Made by a program: the position numbers and the translations under genes
Assembly: GCA_031551695.1 (NCBI GenBank)
Contig: JAVBNG010000006.1
Coordinates: forward strand, 1-64,000
Length of the DNA: 64,000 nucleotides
Reading direction: 5' to 3'
Source: JAAYCI01 sp031551695
GTDB lineage: Bacteria > Bacillota > Clostridia > Oscillospirales > Ruminococcaceae
Notes under the pieces: model-generated
What the model saw: only the letters and a program-made list of their open reading frames with translations
Told to the model about the DNA's origin: nothing
The model's database searches: none
Shown here: positions 1 through 9,600 of the stretch, piece after piece
How positions within the stretch are numbered: the first letter of the stretch is position 1
Layout of the letters: every line of letters begins with the position of its first letter

Positions 1-671
1 GCGGCGAGGCGCTTGCCGGCGGCAAGGGTTTTGGCATCGACGACGACACGGTGGCTTCCATTTGCACCGGCATCAAGCAGGCGCACGACGAAGCCGGGGC
101 CGAAATAGCCATTGTGGTGGGCGGCGGCAACTTCTGGCGCGGGCGCTCTTCCGGCGACATGGAGCGCACACGCTCGGACCAGATGGGGATGCTTGCCACT
201 ACCATCAACTCCCTTGCCGTGGCGGACGCCCTGGAGCGCCTGGGCCTTGGCGTGCGAGTGCAAACGGCCATCACCATGACGGCCATTGCCGAGCCGTATA
301 TCCGCAACCGTGCCATCCGCCATTTGGAGAAAGGCCGCGTGGTCATCATCGCCTGCGGCACAGGCAATCCCTTCTTTTCCACAGACACGGCCAGCGCCCT
401 GCGCGCGGCGGAAGCGAACTGCGATATCATCCTGAAGGCCACCATGGTGGACGGCGTGTATGATTCCGATCCGAAGAAAAACCCGAACGCAGTGAAGTAT
501 GACGAGGTGAGTTTTTCCGACGTGATTGAAAAGCAGCTGATGGTAATGGATTCCACCGCCGCCACCATGTGCCGGGACAATCATGTGCCCATTCTGGTGT
601 TCGACATCAGCGACCCTGCCAATATTTTGCGCGCGGTGCAGGGGGAGAAAATCGGGACATTGGTGAAATGA
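1..671 (+). CDS. pyrH: UMP kinase, 5'-truncated by the window edge
   Basis: Uridylate kinase of the amino-acid-kinase fold; it phosphorylates UMP to UDP in the cytoplasm for pyrimidine nucleotide synthesis. The reading frame is open from base 3 and begins in the family's GEALAG...GFGID segment, so the true start lies upstream of the window and the GTG at 51 is only an internal codon. Visible motifs are the GGGNFWRG substrate loop and the C-terminal TDTASALRAAE...DGVYDSDP segment that binds nucleotide. The stop is at 669-671. frr follows after 32 bases, the usual pyrH-frr order. In many Bacillota rpsB-tsf lie directly upstream; here those two genes are on the other strand about 18 kb away. Confidence 0.96.
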   Translation, partial: GEALAGGKGFGIDDDTVASICTGIKQAHDEAGAEIAIVVGGGNFWRGRSSGDMERTRSDQMGMLATTINSLAVADALERLGLGVRVQTAITMTAIAEPYIRNRAIRHLEKGRVVIIACGTGNPFFSTDTASALRAAEANCDIILKATMVDGVYDSDPKKNPNAVKYDEVSFSDVIEKQLMVMDSTAATMCRDNHVPILVFDISDPANILRAVQGEKIGTLVK

Positions 672-703
672 AGCCCAGGAATAAAACTTGAGGAGTGTTT
701 GTT

Positions 704-1261
704 ATGTCCAGTGAAGCCTGCAAACCGTATGATGAGAAAATGGACAAAGCCGTGAAGCACTTGTCAAAAGAGCTTGGTTCCATCCGCGCGGGCCGCGCAA
801 ACCCCGGCGTGCTGGAAAAGGTGATGGTGGACTATTACGGCACGCCCACGCCGGTGCAGCAGGTGGCGGCCGTGTCCGTTACCGAGGCGCGTATCCTTAC
901 CATTGCTCCGTGGGACCCTTCGCTGATGAAGTTGATCGAGAAGGCCATCCTCACGTCCGACATCGGCATCAACCCCACAAACGACGGCAAGGTGATGCGC
1001 CTGGCCTTCCCAGCGCCCACAGAGGAGCGCCGCAAGCAGCTGGCCAAGGAAGTGCTGAAGTTGGGCGAGGAGGCCAAAGTGGTGGTGCGTAACGTGCGGC
1101 GCGACGCGCTGGAGGCTTTCAAGGCGCAGAAGAAAAAGAGTGAGATCACCGAGGATGACCTGAAGGACCTTGAGGCCGAGATGCAGAAAATCACCGACAA
1201 GCACTCGAAGGACATCGACCTGAAATGCGAGGAAAAAACGAAGGAAATCATGGAGCTGTGA
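704..1261 (+). CDS. frr: Ribosome recycling factor
   Basis: RRF (185 aa, normal length) splits post-termination 70S complexes together with EF-G. Family hallmarks are the N-terminal helix with KAVKHLSKELGSIRAGRANP and the loop DYYGTPTPVQQVA, then the C-terminal long helix with NVRRDALEAFKAQKK. An upstream in-frame GTG at 695 is possible, but the ATG at 704 has GAGGAG at 690-695 with 8-base spacing and gives the normal family N-terminus, so I take 704. It lies between pyrH and uppS and is probably cotranscribed with pyrH. Confidence 0.97.
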   Translation: MSSEACKPYDEKMDKAVKHLSKELGSIRAGRANPGVLEKVMVDYYGTPTPVQQVAAVSVTEARILTIAPWDPSLMKLIEKAILTSDIGINPTNDGKVMRLAFPAPTEERRKQLAKEVLKLGEEAKVVVRNVRRDALEAFKAQKKKSEITEDDLKDLEAEMQKITDKHSKDIDLKCEEKTKEIMEL

Positions 1262-1312
1262 TTTTGTCTTAAAGTCGCGGTTTTATGTATTTTTTTTCAA
1301 CCCGGCGCATAT

Positions 1313-1344
1313 CGCCGCGCGCGTTCGTGCGCGGCGTTTCTTGT
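1313..1344 (+). terminator. G+C-rich hairpin between frr and uppS, possible attenuator
   Basis: The arms CGCCGCGC (1313-1320) and GCGCGGCG (1329-1336) form a perfect 8-bp stem with an 8-base loop, followed by TTTCTT. The U-tract is short, so this would at most be a weak terminator or attenuator before uppS; it could also be a processing site. Confidence 0.35.
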
Positions 1345-1368
1345 GGAAAACGGAGGACACCCCTTTTG

Positions 1369-2091
1369 GTGAAGGAAGAACTGCCGCGTGAAAACCCTGC
1401 AAAGGGCCTTTCCATCGGCATTATTATGGACGGCAACGGCCGCTGGGCCAAGCAGCGCGGCCTGCCGCGCACGGCCGGCCATAAAAAAGGTGCGGACGTG
1501 TTTGAGGCAACTGTGCGCCACGCGCAAAACCTTGGCGTGGGCGCGCTGACGTTTTACGCGTTTTCCACAGAGAACTGGTCTCGCCCGAAGGCCGAGGTGG
1601 ATATGCTGATGGACCTGTTCAGCGTGAGCCTGAAGCGTCTTTTAAAGCTTGACAAAGAGGATTCCCGTGTGCGCTTTATCGGGGACCGCGCGCCGCTGAA
1701 GGCCGATTTCCAAAAGCTGATGGCCAAAATTGAGGCCGATACGGCGGGCAATGCCGGCATGTTTGTCAACGTGGCCATCAACTATGGCGGCCAGCAGGAG
1801 ATTACCCGCGCGGCCCGTTTGCTGGCGGGGCAGGTACAGCGGGGCGAACTGGAACCGGAAGATATCACCGAAGAAACCGTTGCAGAAAACCTGTATACCG
1901 CCGGCCAGCCCATGCCGCATTTCATTTTGCGTACCTCCGGCGAGCAGCGCATTTCCAATTTCCTGCTTTGGCAGTGCGCCTATTCCGAGTTTGTGTTTCT
2001 CGACATCCCCTGGCCGGATTTTACAGATGCCCACTTCGACGCCGCCGTGCAGGAATACCATAGCCGCCAGCGCCGGTTTGGCGGAATTTAA
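1369..2091 (+). CDS. uppS: Isoprenyl transferase (undecaprenyl diphosphate synthase)
   Basis: Cis-prenyltransferase that extends farnesyl diphosphate with isopentenyl diphosphate to the C55 carrier lipid used for peptidoglycan. The family signature IIMDGNGRWAKQRG contains the catalytic Asp (about residue 21), followed by FYAFSTENWSRP and RTSGEQRISNFLLWQ near the C-terminus. The frame is open back to 1285, but GGAGG at 1352-1356 points to TTG 1366 (spacing 9) or GTG 1369; I list GTG 1369 (240 aa). Where most family members have His-Ile-Ala before the signature, this protein has Ser-Ile-Gly. cdsA follows after 50 bases. With dxr and ispG nearby, the cluster holds both precursor supply and use. 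Confidence 0.95.
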   Translation: MKEELPRENPAKGLSIGIIMDGNGRWAKQRGLPRTAGHKKGADVFEATVRHAQNLGVGALTFYAFSTENWSRPKAEVDMLMDLFSVSLKRLLKLDKEDSRVRFIGDRAPLKADFQKLMAKIEADTAGNAGMFVNVAINYGGQQEITRAARLLAGQVQRGELEPEDITEETVAENLYTAGQPMPHFILRTSGEQRISNFLLWQCAYSEFVFLDIPWPDFTDAHFDAAVQEYHSRQRRFGGI

Positions 2092-2141
2092 AGCATGGCA
2101 TGGCCCGTACAAATAAATCACACGGAAGAAAAGAGTGCAGT

Positions 2142-3002
2142 ATGAAAACACGGGTCATTACATCAGTTGTCGGTATTTTGGTTTTGGCTTTGGTGTTGCT
2201 GTTCTTCGACACTGTGTTTTTCAACATCGTCATCTTTGCCGTGTGTATGATTGCCGTGTTTGAGATTTACAAGGCGTTCCATTTTGAAAACCGCAGCCTT
2301 TACATCCTGATCGGCTTTATCCCTGTTGTTTTCCTGGTCATGGTCAGCGACTATTTGCCCTTTCGCCTGTGGCTTTTGCCAATATTTTACCTGTTTGCGT
2401 TGTTTATATCGGTGTGCGTTATTTTGAACGTTCACTCGGTGAATTTTGCCAAACTCTCAGGCATGGCTGTTTTTTCGGCCATAGTGGTGCTGTGTTTTTA
2501 TTCTTTGGTGGACCTGAAATCTGTTTTGCCGCGCGAGACCTACGGCTACGACGCCGTATATTTTCTGCTTTTGACGCTGGGCTTCGCCTGGGGCGGTGAC
2601 ACCTGCGCATATTTTGCCGGGCGTGCCTTCGGCAAGCACAAGCTTGCCCCGGTGGTGAGCCCGAACAAGACCGTGGAAGGCGCCATCGGGGGCGTTTTGG
2701 GCAGCGTGCTGGTGGGCGAGGTTTTTACTGTTATTTATGTGTTGGGTTTCAATCAATCATCACCTTTTACCATTAAAATAGGATATTATTTCGCCATAGC
2801 CCTGCTTGGCGCGGTGGCGTCGGTGCTGGGCATCTGCGGTGATTTGTTCGCTTCCGCCGTGAAACGCCAGAATGAAATCAAGGATTACGGTTCCATTTTC
2901 CCCGGCCACGGCGGCATTTTGGACCGGTTTGACAGCGTGATGTTCATTGCGCCGCTGGTGGCGCTGGCGGTGCGGTATGCGTTTTATCATTTCCAAAGGT
3001 AG
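2142..3002 (+). CDS. cdsA: Phosphatidate cytidylyltransferase
   Basis: Polytopic membrane enzyme that makes CDP-diacylglycerol from phosphatidic acid and CTP, the branch point for anionic phospholipids. It is 286 aa with multiple hydrophobic helices throughout. The C-terminal family signature is clear (KRQNEIKDYGSIFPGHGG followed by LDRFDS), and the upstream segment GRAFGKHKLAPVVSPNKTVEG is also typical. The frame is open from 2100, but ATG 2142 begins a normal MKTRVITSVVG membrane helix. It ends 5 bases before dxr, consistent with one transcript. Confidence 0.96.
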   Translation: MKTRVITSVVGILVLALVLLFFDTVFFNIVIFAVCMIAVFEIYKAFHFENRSLYILIGFIPVVFLVMVSDYLPFRLWLLPIFYLFALFISVCVILNVHSVNFAKLSGMAVFSAIVVLCFYSLVDLKSVLPRETYGYDAVYFLLLTLGFAWGGDTCAYFAGRAFGKHKLAPVVSPNKTVEGAIGGVLGSVLVGEVFTVIYVLGFNQSSPFTIKIGYYFAIALLGAVASVLGICGDLFASAVKRQNEIKDYGSIFPGHGGILDRFDSVMFIAPLVALAVRYAFYHFQR

Positions 3003-3007
3003 GCCGT

Positions 3008-4168
3008 ATGAGAAAAAAGATTGCGGTTTTGGGCTCCACAGGCTCCATTGGCCTGCAGGCGCTTGAAATTATAGAAGCCCTTGGCTATGACGTTCCGCTG
3101 CTGGCGGCGGGGCGCAATATTGATGTGCTGGAAGGGCAGGTTCGCCGCCACGCACCGAAGGCCGTAGCTGTGGCCGATGAAGACGCGGCGGAGGAACTTT
3201 CGCGCCGTTTGTCCGGCGTGGCAAATGCGCCAAAAATATACGGGGGCATAGCGGCGGCCGAAACCGCCGTGGCCGCGTGTGAGGCCGATATTGTGCTGAA
3301 CGCCATTGTGGGCATCGCGGGCCTTGGGGCCACGCTTGCGGCCCTTGGCCGAGGTACGGACGTGGCGCTGGCGAACAAGGAAAGCCTTGTCACCGGCGGG
3401 CAGCTGGTGTTGGGCGCCTGCGAAAAAAGCGGTGCAAGGCTTATTCCGGTGGACAGTGAGCACAGCGCCATTTTCCAGTGCCTGCAAGACAAAGAGAGTT
3501 CCAAAGCGCTGGAGGAGCTGATTTTGACAGCCTCCGGCGGGCCGTTTTACGGCAAAACACGCGCCCAGCTGCAACATGTGACCAAGGACGAGGCGCTGAA
3601 CCACCCGAACTGGAGCATGGGGCCGAAAGTGACGATTGATTCGGCCACTATGATGAACAAGGGGCTGGAGTTGATCGAGGCCATGTGGCTGTTCGCCATG
3701 CCGCCGGAAAAAATTGAAGTGGTGGTGCAGCGCCAAAGCGTCATCCACTCCATGGTGCGCTTTGCGGACAATTCCGTGCTGGCGCAGCTGGGCGTGCCGG
3801 ACATGCGCATACCCATCCAGTACGCCCTCACGTGGCCACGGCGCGAAAAGGGCATTGCGCCAAAGCTGGATTTTAAAGCCCTGCGGAGGCTTGATTTCGG
3901 CACGGCGGACGAAGAGACCTTCCGCTGCCTTGCCGCCTGCCGCAAAGCTGCGGCAAAGGGCGGCCTTGCCCCCTGCGCGGCAAACGGCGCCGACGAAGAG
4001 GCCGTAAAGCTGTTTTTGGGTGGGCAAATTTCTTTCTTGGATATCGGCCGCCTGGTGGAAGGCTGTGTGGACGCCGAAAGCTACGGCGGCGCGTACACCT
4101 TAAACGACGTGTACGCCTGTGACGAGGCGGCCCGCAGCTATGTGCAAGAGCATGCGAGCATGCTCTAG
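3008..4168 (+). CDS. dxr: 1-deoxy-D-xylulose 5-phosphate reductoisomerase
   Basis: DXR carries out the first committed step of the MEP isoprenoid pathway, an NADPH- and divalent-metal-dependent rearrangement and reduction of DXP to MEP. The N-terminus holds the dinucleotide-binding loop GSTGSIG (residues 9-15). LANKESLVTGG, PVDSEHSAIFQCLQ, ILTASGGPF and HPNWSMGPKVTIDSATMMNKG are the family active-site blocks. At 386 aa it has normal length. It sits between cdsA and rseP, and ispG of the same pathway is two genes on. The last codons contain a near-perfect palindrome (4147-4166, arms AGAGCATGC and GCATGCTCT). Confidence 0.97.
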   Translation: MRKKIAVLGSTGSIGLQALEIIEALGYDVPLLAAGRNIDVLEGQVRRHAPKAVAVADEDAAEELSRRLSGVANAPKIYGGIAAAETAVAACEADIVLNAIVGIAGLGATLAALGRGTDVALANKESLVTGGQLVLGACEKSGARLIPVDSEHSAIFQCLQDKESSKALEELILTASGGPFYGKTRAQLQHVTKDEALNHPNWSMGPKVTIDSATMMNKGLELIEAMWLFAMPPEKIEVVVQRQSVIHSMVRFADNSVLAQLGVPDMRIPIQYALTWPRREKGIAPKLDFKALRRLDFGTADEETFRCLAACRKAAAKGGLAPCAANGADEEAVKLFLGGQISFLDIGRLVEGCVDAESYGGAYTLNDVYACDEAARSYVQEHASML

Positions 4169-4267
4169 GTATGCGCTTCCCGCATGCCGGAATGTGCAAG
4201 TGGGTTCTGAATTTTGCGGGTTACAACTGTGCCGCATAGCGCGGTATAAAACGAATGAGGTTATAAA

Positions 4268-5329
4268 ATGTCTGTTATCCTGATGATTTTGGTTGCGGTT
4301 TTGGTGCTGGGCGCCGTCATCATCGTGCACGAGATCGGCCATTTGGTGGCGGCCAAGAAATGCGGCATCAAGGTGAATGAGTTTGCCATCGGCATGGGGC
4401 CGCGTATTTTGAAGATGCAAAAGGGCGAAACGCAATATACTATCCGCCTGTTTCCCATTGGCGGGTTTGTTAGCATGGAGGGCGAAGACGAAGAAAGTGT
4501 GGATGAACGCAGCTTCCAAAGCGCCAGCATTCCGCGCCGCATCATTGTTACGGTGGCGGGCGCCATCATGAACTTTGTGCTGGGTTTTTTGGCGCTGGTG
4601 GTGCTTACCTCCACGGAAGGGCTGATGGCCAGCCACACGGTGGCACAGGTAAACAATACGTCCACTGGCATTGAAGTGGGCGACGTTATTTTACAGGTGA
4701 ATGGCCGCAATTGCTATATTTTAGATGATATGTTCTATGAGTTTGCCCGCACCCAGAACGGCACCTTTGATTTGGTGGTGCGCCGCGACGGCAACAAGGT
4801 AGAGCTGAACGATGTGGCGTTCGGCGTGATTCAGGCGGTGGACAAAGAGACAGGCGAGCCCATTATGGACGAAACCACGGGCGAGCAGTATGAATATTTG
4901 GACATCGGCTTTTTGGTGGAACCCATCCAGCCCAACTTTTTCACAGTGATGCAGCAGAGCTTTTTGAACACGATTTCCTACGGCCGCCTGATTTACCTGT
5001 CCCTGTTCGACCTTGTTACCGGTCATGTGGCCATCAACCAAATGTCCGGCCCGGTGGGCATTGTCAACGAGATCGGCAAGGCAATCCAAATTGGCTGGCG
5101 GCCGGTGGTACAGATGCTGGCGCTCATTTCCATCAACCTGGGCGTGGTGAACCTGTTGCCGTTGCCCGCGCTGGACGGCGGGCGCGTGCTGCTGCTCGTG
5201 GTGGAGGGCATCCGCCGCAAGCCGCTGAAGCAAAAGTACGAGATTGCCATTAACTTTGCGGGTTTTGTGCTGCTCATCGGCTTCATGATTTTCGTTTCTT
5301 TCAGCGATATCCAGAAGTTGGTTCATTAG
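4268..5329 (+). CDS. rseP: RIP zinc metalloprotease, site-2 protease family
   Basis: Intramembrane metalloprotease (RseP/RasP type) that cuts membrane-bound anti-sigma factors and leftover signal peptides. The zinc motif HEIGH lies at residues 21-25 in the first membrane helix. A PDZ domain occupies the middle (about residues 110-190, around TGIEVGDVILQVNG). The second catalytic motif NLLPLPALDGGR and the last membrane helices are near the C-terminus. It is 353 aa. The start ATG 4268 has GAGG about 8 bases upstream. A 99-base gap separates it from dxr. Membership in the dxr-rseP-ispG run is conserved across Bacillota. Confidence 0.95.
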   Translation: MSVILMILVAVLVLGAVIIVHEIGHLVAAKKCGIKVNEFAIGMGPRILKMQKGETQYTIRLFPIGGFVSMEGEDEESVDERSFQSASIPRRIIVTVAGAIMNFVLGFLALVVLTSTEGLMASHTVAQVNNTSTGIEVGDVILQVNGRNCYILDDMFYEFARTQNGTFDLVVRRDGNKVELNDVAFGVIQAVDKETGEPIMDETTGEQYEYLDIGFLVEPIQPNFFTVMQQSFLNTISYGRLIYLSLFDLVTGHVAINQMSGPVGIVNEIGKAIQIGWRPVVQMLALISINLGVVNLLPLPALDGGRVLLLVVEGIRRKPLKQKYEIAINFAGFVLLIGFMIFVSFSDIQKLVH

Positions 5330-5370
5330 CGGCGTACGGCGCATGAACACAGGAATAACAGGGGAACACT

Positions 5371-6426
5371 ATGGCAGAACGGCGCAAGACAAGGCAGGTA
5401 AAAGTGGCGGGCAGGGTTTTGGGAAACCAAAACCCCGTTTTTGTGCAAAGCATGCTGTGCGTGCCCGCCGCCGACGTGGACGGCAATGTGCGGCAGGCGG
5501 TAGCGCTGGCACAGGCCGGGTGCGACATCGCGCGCGTTAGCGTGCCCACCATGGCGGACGTGCGCCTTATTGGCGCCATCAAGGCCGCCGTGCCGGATAT
5601 GCCCCTTGTGGCGGACATCCATTTTGACCACAAAATCGCCCTTGCCTGTGTGCAGGCAGGTGTTGATAAAATTCGTCTGAACCCCGGCAACATCGGCGGG
5701 CAGGCCAACGTGGCCGCCGTGGCGAAGGCGTGCAAGGCGGCGGGCGTGCCCATCCGCATTGGCGTGAACGGCGGCAGCCTGCAACAGGACATCCTTGCCA
5801 AATACGGCGCGCCCACGCCGGAGGCCCTTGTGGAGAGCGCCGAGGAGCATATCCGCATGCTGGAAGCGGAGGATTTTTACGACATTGTGGTGTCCATCAA
5901 ATCCAGCCACGTGCCCACCATGGTGGCGGCCTACCGGCTGCTGGCGGCGGCGTGCGATTACCCGCTGCACCTTGGTGTTACCGAGGCGGGCACCTATGCC
6001 CAAGGCCTTGTGAAGAACGCCGTGGGCATCGGCAGCCTGCTGCTGGACGGCATTGGCGACACGCTGCGCGTGTCGCTGACGGCGGACCCGGTGAAAGAGG
6101 TGGAGGCCGGACGCTGGATTTTGCGCGCGGCGGGCCTGCCCGTGGCCGGGGCGGAGGTGATCAGCTGCCCCACCTGTGGCCGCACGAACATCCCCGTGGC
6201 GGACATTGCCGCCGAGGTGGAGCGTCGCCTTGGCGCCAAAGGCAAACACGTGAAGGTGGCCGTGATGGGATGCGTGGTAAACGGCCTTGGCGAGGGGCGG
6301 GAAGCCGACATCGGCATTGCCGGCGGCCGCAACAGCGCCGTGCTGTTTGTGAAGGGCGAGCGCGTGCGCACCATCCGCGGCAACTATGTGGAAGAGCTGG
6401 TGGCCGAGGCGGAGAAGCTGTTGTAA
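5371..6426 (+). CDS. ispG: 4-hydroxy-3-methylbut-2-en-1-yl diphosphate synthase
   Basis: IspG (GcpE) reductively opens MEcPP to HMBPP in the MEP pathway using a [4Fe-4S] cluster. The three cluster cysteines are visible in SCPTCGRT and VMGCVVNGLGEGREAD, and the TIM-barrel part holds NPVFVQSML and LVADIHFDHKIA. It is 351 aa, the short bacterial form without the insert found in plants. It follows rseP by 41 bases. The next gene, polC, is separated by a 195-base gap that holds an inverted repeat and a possible promoter, so the isoprenoid transcript may end near here. Confidence 0.96.
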   Translation: MAERRKTRQVKVAGRVLGNQNPVFVQSMLCVPAADVDGNVRQAVALAQAGCDIARVSVPTMADVRLIGAIKAAVPDMPLVADIHFDHKIALACVQAGVDKIRLNPGNIGGQANVAAVAKACKAAGVPIRIGVNGGSLQQDILAKYGAPTPEALVESAEEHIRMLEAEDFYDIVVSIKSSHVPTMVAAYRLLAAACDYPLHLGVTEAGTYAQGLVKNAVGIGSLLLDGIGDTLRVSLTADPVKEVEAGRWILRAAGLPVAGAEVISCPTCGRTNIPVADIAAEVERRLGAKGKHVKVAVMGCVVNGLGEGREADIGIAGGRNSAVLFVKGERVRTIRGNYVEELVAEAEKLL

Positions 6427-6481
6427 AGGCCGTTTGAGGGCGGGAACGGCGGAAAATTGCGGCATAGAAGAGCGACGGAAA

Positions 6482-6571
6482 ATGAACAAAACCAGTAGAG
6501 CACAGTTAAGTTCGAAAGTCAACTTCGCTAAAGAAAAGTTTAACGAAATTTTACAGAGCGTTTGTGTTTGA
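6482..6571 (+). CDS. Possible 29-residue leader peptide upstream of polC
   Basis: A short ORF from ATG 6482 to TGA 6569-6571 encodes a Lys-rich 29-residue peptide ending EKFNEILQSVCV. Its ribosome-binding site is poor, and its A+T content is clearly higher than that of the flanking genes. The inverted repeat at 6524-6547 lies inside it. I do not recognise a family. It may be chance, with the bases selected as a control region for polC rather than as protein. Confidence 0.2.
   Translation: MNKTSRAQLSSKVNFAKEKFNEILQSVCV
6524..6547. promoter_or_regulatory. Inverted-repeat operator candidate upstream of polC
   Basis: The half-sites TTCGCTAAA (6524-6532) and TTTAACGAA (6539-6547) are separated by 6 bases and differ from perfect symmetry at one position. 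The same half-sites with the same spacer occur as a perfect palindrome at 63767-63790. The site ends just upstream of a possible promoter: TTTTAC at 6549-6554, 17-base spacer, TATTGC at 6572-6577 with an upstream TGA. This suggests a shared DNA-binding regulator; its identity is unknown. Confidence 0.5.
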
Positions 6572-6621
6572 TATTGCAACAGGTGGAACAGCAGATAACC
6601 AGGCGGAAAGGGGGTGCTTTT

Positions 6622-9600
6622 GTGGGAATAGAACTGGGAGAGCTTTGCCCGGAGCTGGTGGCGGATGAAGCCGGCGGTGCGGTGTTTGCCGGGGTGCAGG
6701 TGCAGTCGTTGGGTATAGACGAAGCGAACCGCCGCGTGAAAGTGTACTACAAAAGCGCCCGGCCGCTTTTGCCAAATGAAAAAACTGTGTTAGAACAGGC
6801 GATTCTAACGCGTTTCCCGGCTCATGGCATCATTTTATCGGGCAGCTTCCCGTACGAAGCCATTACCCAGCACGAGGTATTTGCCGCCGCAAGAGAGCTG
6901 GCCACCGCCGGCATGCCTTTGAACGGCTACCTGCGCAGCGCCGCTTGCGAAATAAACGGCGGGCAAATCGATGTGTACCTCGCCTGTGCCCACGGCCTTT
7001 TGGAAGACGTTGGCTTTGCCGGGGCGCTGGCTGAAAAAATAGAGAAAATGACAGGGACCCGTCCGCAAGTGGTGTGCCATGAAAGCGCCGCCGCACAAAA
7101 CGGCGCAAGGCAGGTAAATTCCGCTTTTGACGGATATACAGCGGTAGAGCCGGGTACACTGGTGGATACCCCGGTTGACGGCACTTTTTCGGCGGCGGTA
7201 CCGGCTATGCCGATGAAGAGCAGCGCCGAAGGCGCAGACGCCGCGGCGCAACCATCGGTTGCGCTTGCGCAGGACTTGCCCTGGCATGACACCCCGCGCG
7301 ACCCGTTTGCGGCGAACGGCACAAACGGTGCGGCGGGCAAAACTGTCCCCGTGCAACCGCCGGTTGTACATGCGCAGCAGCCGCCCATTCCGGTGCGCAC
7401 GCCGGAGGAAATCATGCCGCGGGGCGCGGCGCCGCAAAGCCGCTTCAAGGTGGATGGCCTGGACCTAGACGGCTCGCCGCCGGAGCGCATCCTTGGCGTG
7501 GGCTTTGCGCCGAAAAAACTGACGCCCCTTGTTCAAATAGACGGAAGCGTGAATAAATGCACCGTGTGGGGCCAGGTGTTTGGCACCGATACCTTCGACC
7601 TGCGTGGCGGCGGCAAAAGCATCACCATCTCCATCACGGATTTTGACAAGTCCGTGTTTGTAAAGCTGCGCTCTTTCGGAAATATGAAGCTGGGAAAAAT
7701 CGAGGACCTGGGCACCGGCGATGTCATCATTGTGCGCGGGGCCTGCCAGTACGACCAATATTTGCAGGAATACTGCGTGGCGCCGGACGATATCATCCGC
7801 GTGAAGCTGGCCGAGAAAAAGGACGAGGCCGAAGTGAAGCGCGTGGAACTGCACCTGCACACGAAGTTGAGCAGCATGGACGGCCTGTGCGACCCGGCGG
7901 AAGTGGTGAAAACAGCGGCGGCCATGGGGCACAAGGCCGTTGCCATCACGGACCACGGTGTGGTGCAGGCGTACCCGGAGGCCATGCTGGCGCTGGAAAA
8001 AGTGCGGAAAACCAACCCGGATTTTAAAGTGATTTACGGCATGGAAGCCTATTTTGTGGACGACATGGTGCCCATTTTGGCGGGCGAAGCCGAGGGATCT
8101 TTGGCGGACATGGAGTTTGTGGTGTTCGACATTGAGACGACGGGCCTTGTGCCCGGGCGGGACAAAATGACGGAGATCGGCGCGGTGGTGTTTGCCGGGG
8201 GCGAGTTAAGGGAGACCTTTGGCACCTTTGTGGACCCCGGCATGCCCATTCCCGCCAATATCACCGAGCTGACCGGCATCACTGGCGAGATGGTGCAAGG
8301 CGCGCCCGGCCAGGACGAAGCCGTGCGCAGCTTTCTGGACTTTGCCGCCGGGCGCGTGCTGGTGGCGCACAACGCCCATGGGTTCGACATGCGTTTCATC
8401 CGCCTTGCCGCCGAAAACGCGGGCCTTGGCGCGGCATTTGCCGCCATGGATACGCTGCCGTTGGCGCAGTCGCTGTATCCGGGCCTGTCGCGCTACACGC
8501 TGGATTCCATCGGGAACCATCTGGAGATCCCGAAGTTCAACCACCACCGCGCCGTGGATGACGCCCGTGCTTTGGCACAGATTTTCACCCACATGCACGC
8601 GGAGCTTGGCGAGCGCGGCATCCGGCGCTGTGAGGGGTTGAACACGGGGCTGTCCTCCGGGCGGGCCCTTTCCAAGCGCAGCCACCACATGATTTTGCTG
8701 GTGCAAAACGTCGTGGGGCTGAAAAATATGTACAAGATCGTGTCCGCCAGCCATTTGCAGTATTATGCCTACGGCAAAAACAAAGGCCCGCGGGTGCCGC
8801 GCAGCCTGCTAGAACAGCACCGCGAGGGGCTTCTCGTGGGCTCCGCATGCGAGGCAGGCGAGTTGTACGGCGCGGTGCTGGGCGGCAAAAGCGACGAAGA
8901 GCTGAAAAAAATAGCGTCTTATTATGATTTTCTCGAAATACAGCCCATCGGCAACAACCGCTTTTTGCTCAAACGCGACAATGACCCGGTGGAAAGTGAA
9001 GAACAGCTGCAGGACTTCAACCGCACCATCATCCGCCTGGGCAAGGAGCTGGGCAAGCCCGTGGTGGCAACCTGCGACGTGCACTTCATGAAGCCGCGGG
9101 ACGCAGTTTTCCGCAGCGTGCTGCAGGCGGGCATGGGGTTTTCCGATGCGGACGACCAGGCCCCGCTGTATTTCCGCACTACAGACGAAATGCTGGCGGA
9201 GTTCAAATACCTTTCGAAGGAAGAAGCCTACGAAGTGGTGGTGGAGGCCCCGAACAAAATTGCCGATATGATCGACGCGGACGTGCGGCCCATTCCGAAG
9301 GGGACGTTTACGCCCACCATTCCCGGCTCGGACGAGACACTGCGCGAAACCACCATGCAAAACGCCAGGGAGCGCTATGGAGACCCTTTGCCGGACATTG
9401 TGCGCCAGCGGCTGGAAAAAGAGCTGGATTCCATCATCAAGCACGGGTTTGCGGTGCTGTACGTCATTGCGCAAAAGCTTGTGAAAGACAGCGAGGACCA
9501 TGGGTATTTGGTGGGCAGCCGCGGGTCGGTAGGTTCCTCCGCCGTGGCCAATTTTGCCGGCATCTCCGAGGTGAACCCACTGCCGCCGCATTATTTATGT

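Noticed and set aside
6510..6530. LexA box upstream of polC
   Set aside because: TTCG-containing repeats are present but do not form the GAAC-N4-GTTC pattern of Bacillota LexA.
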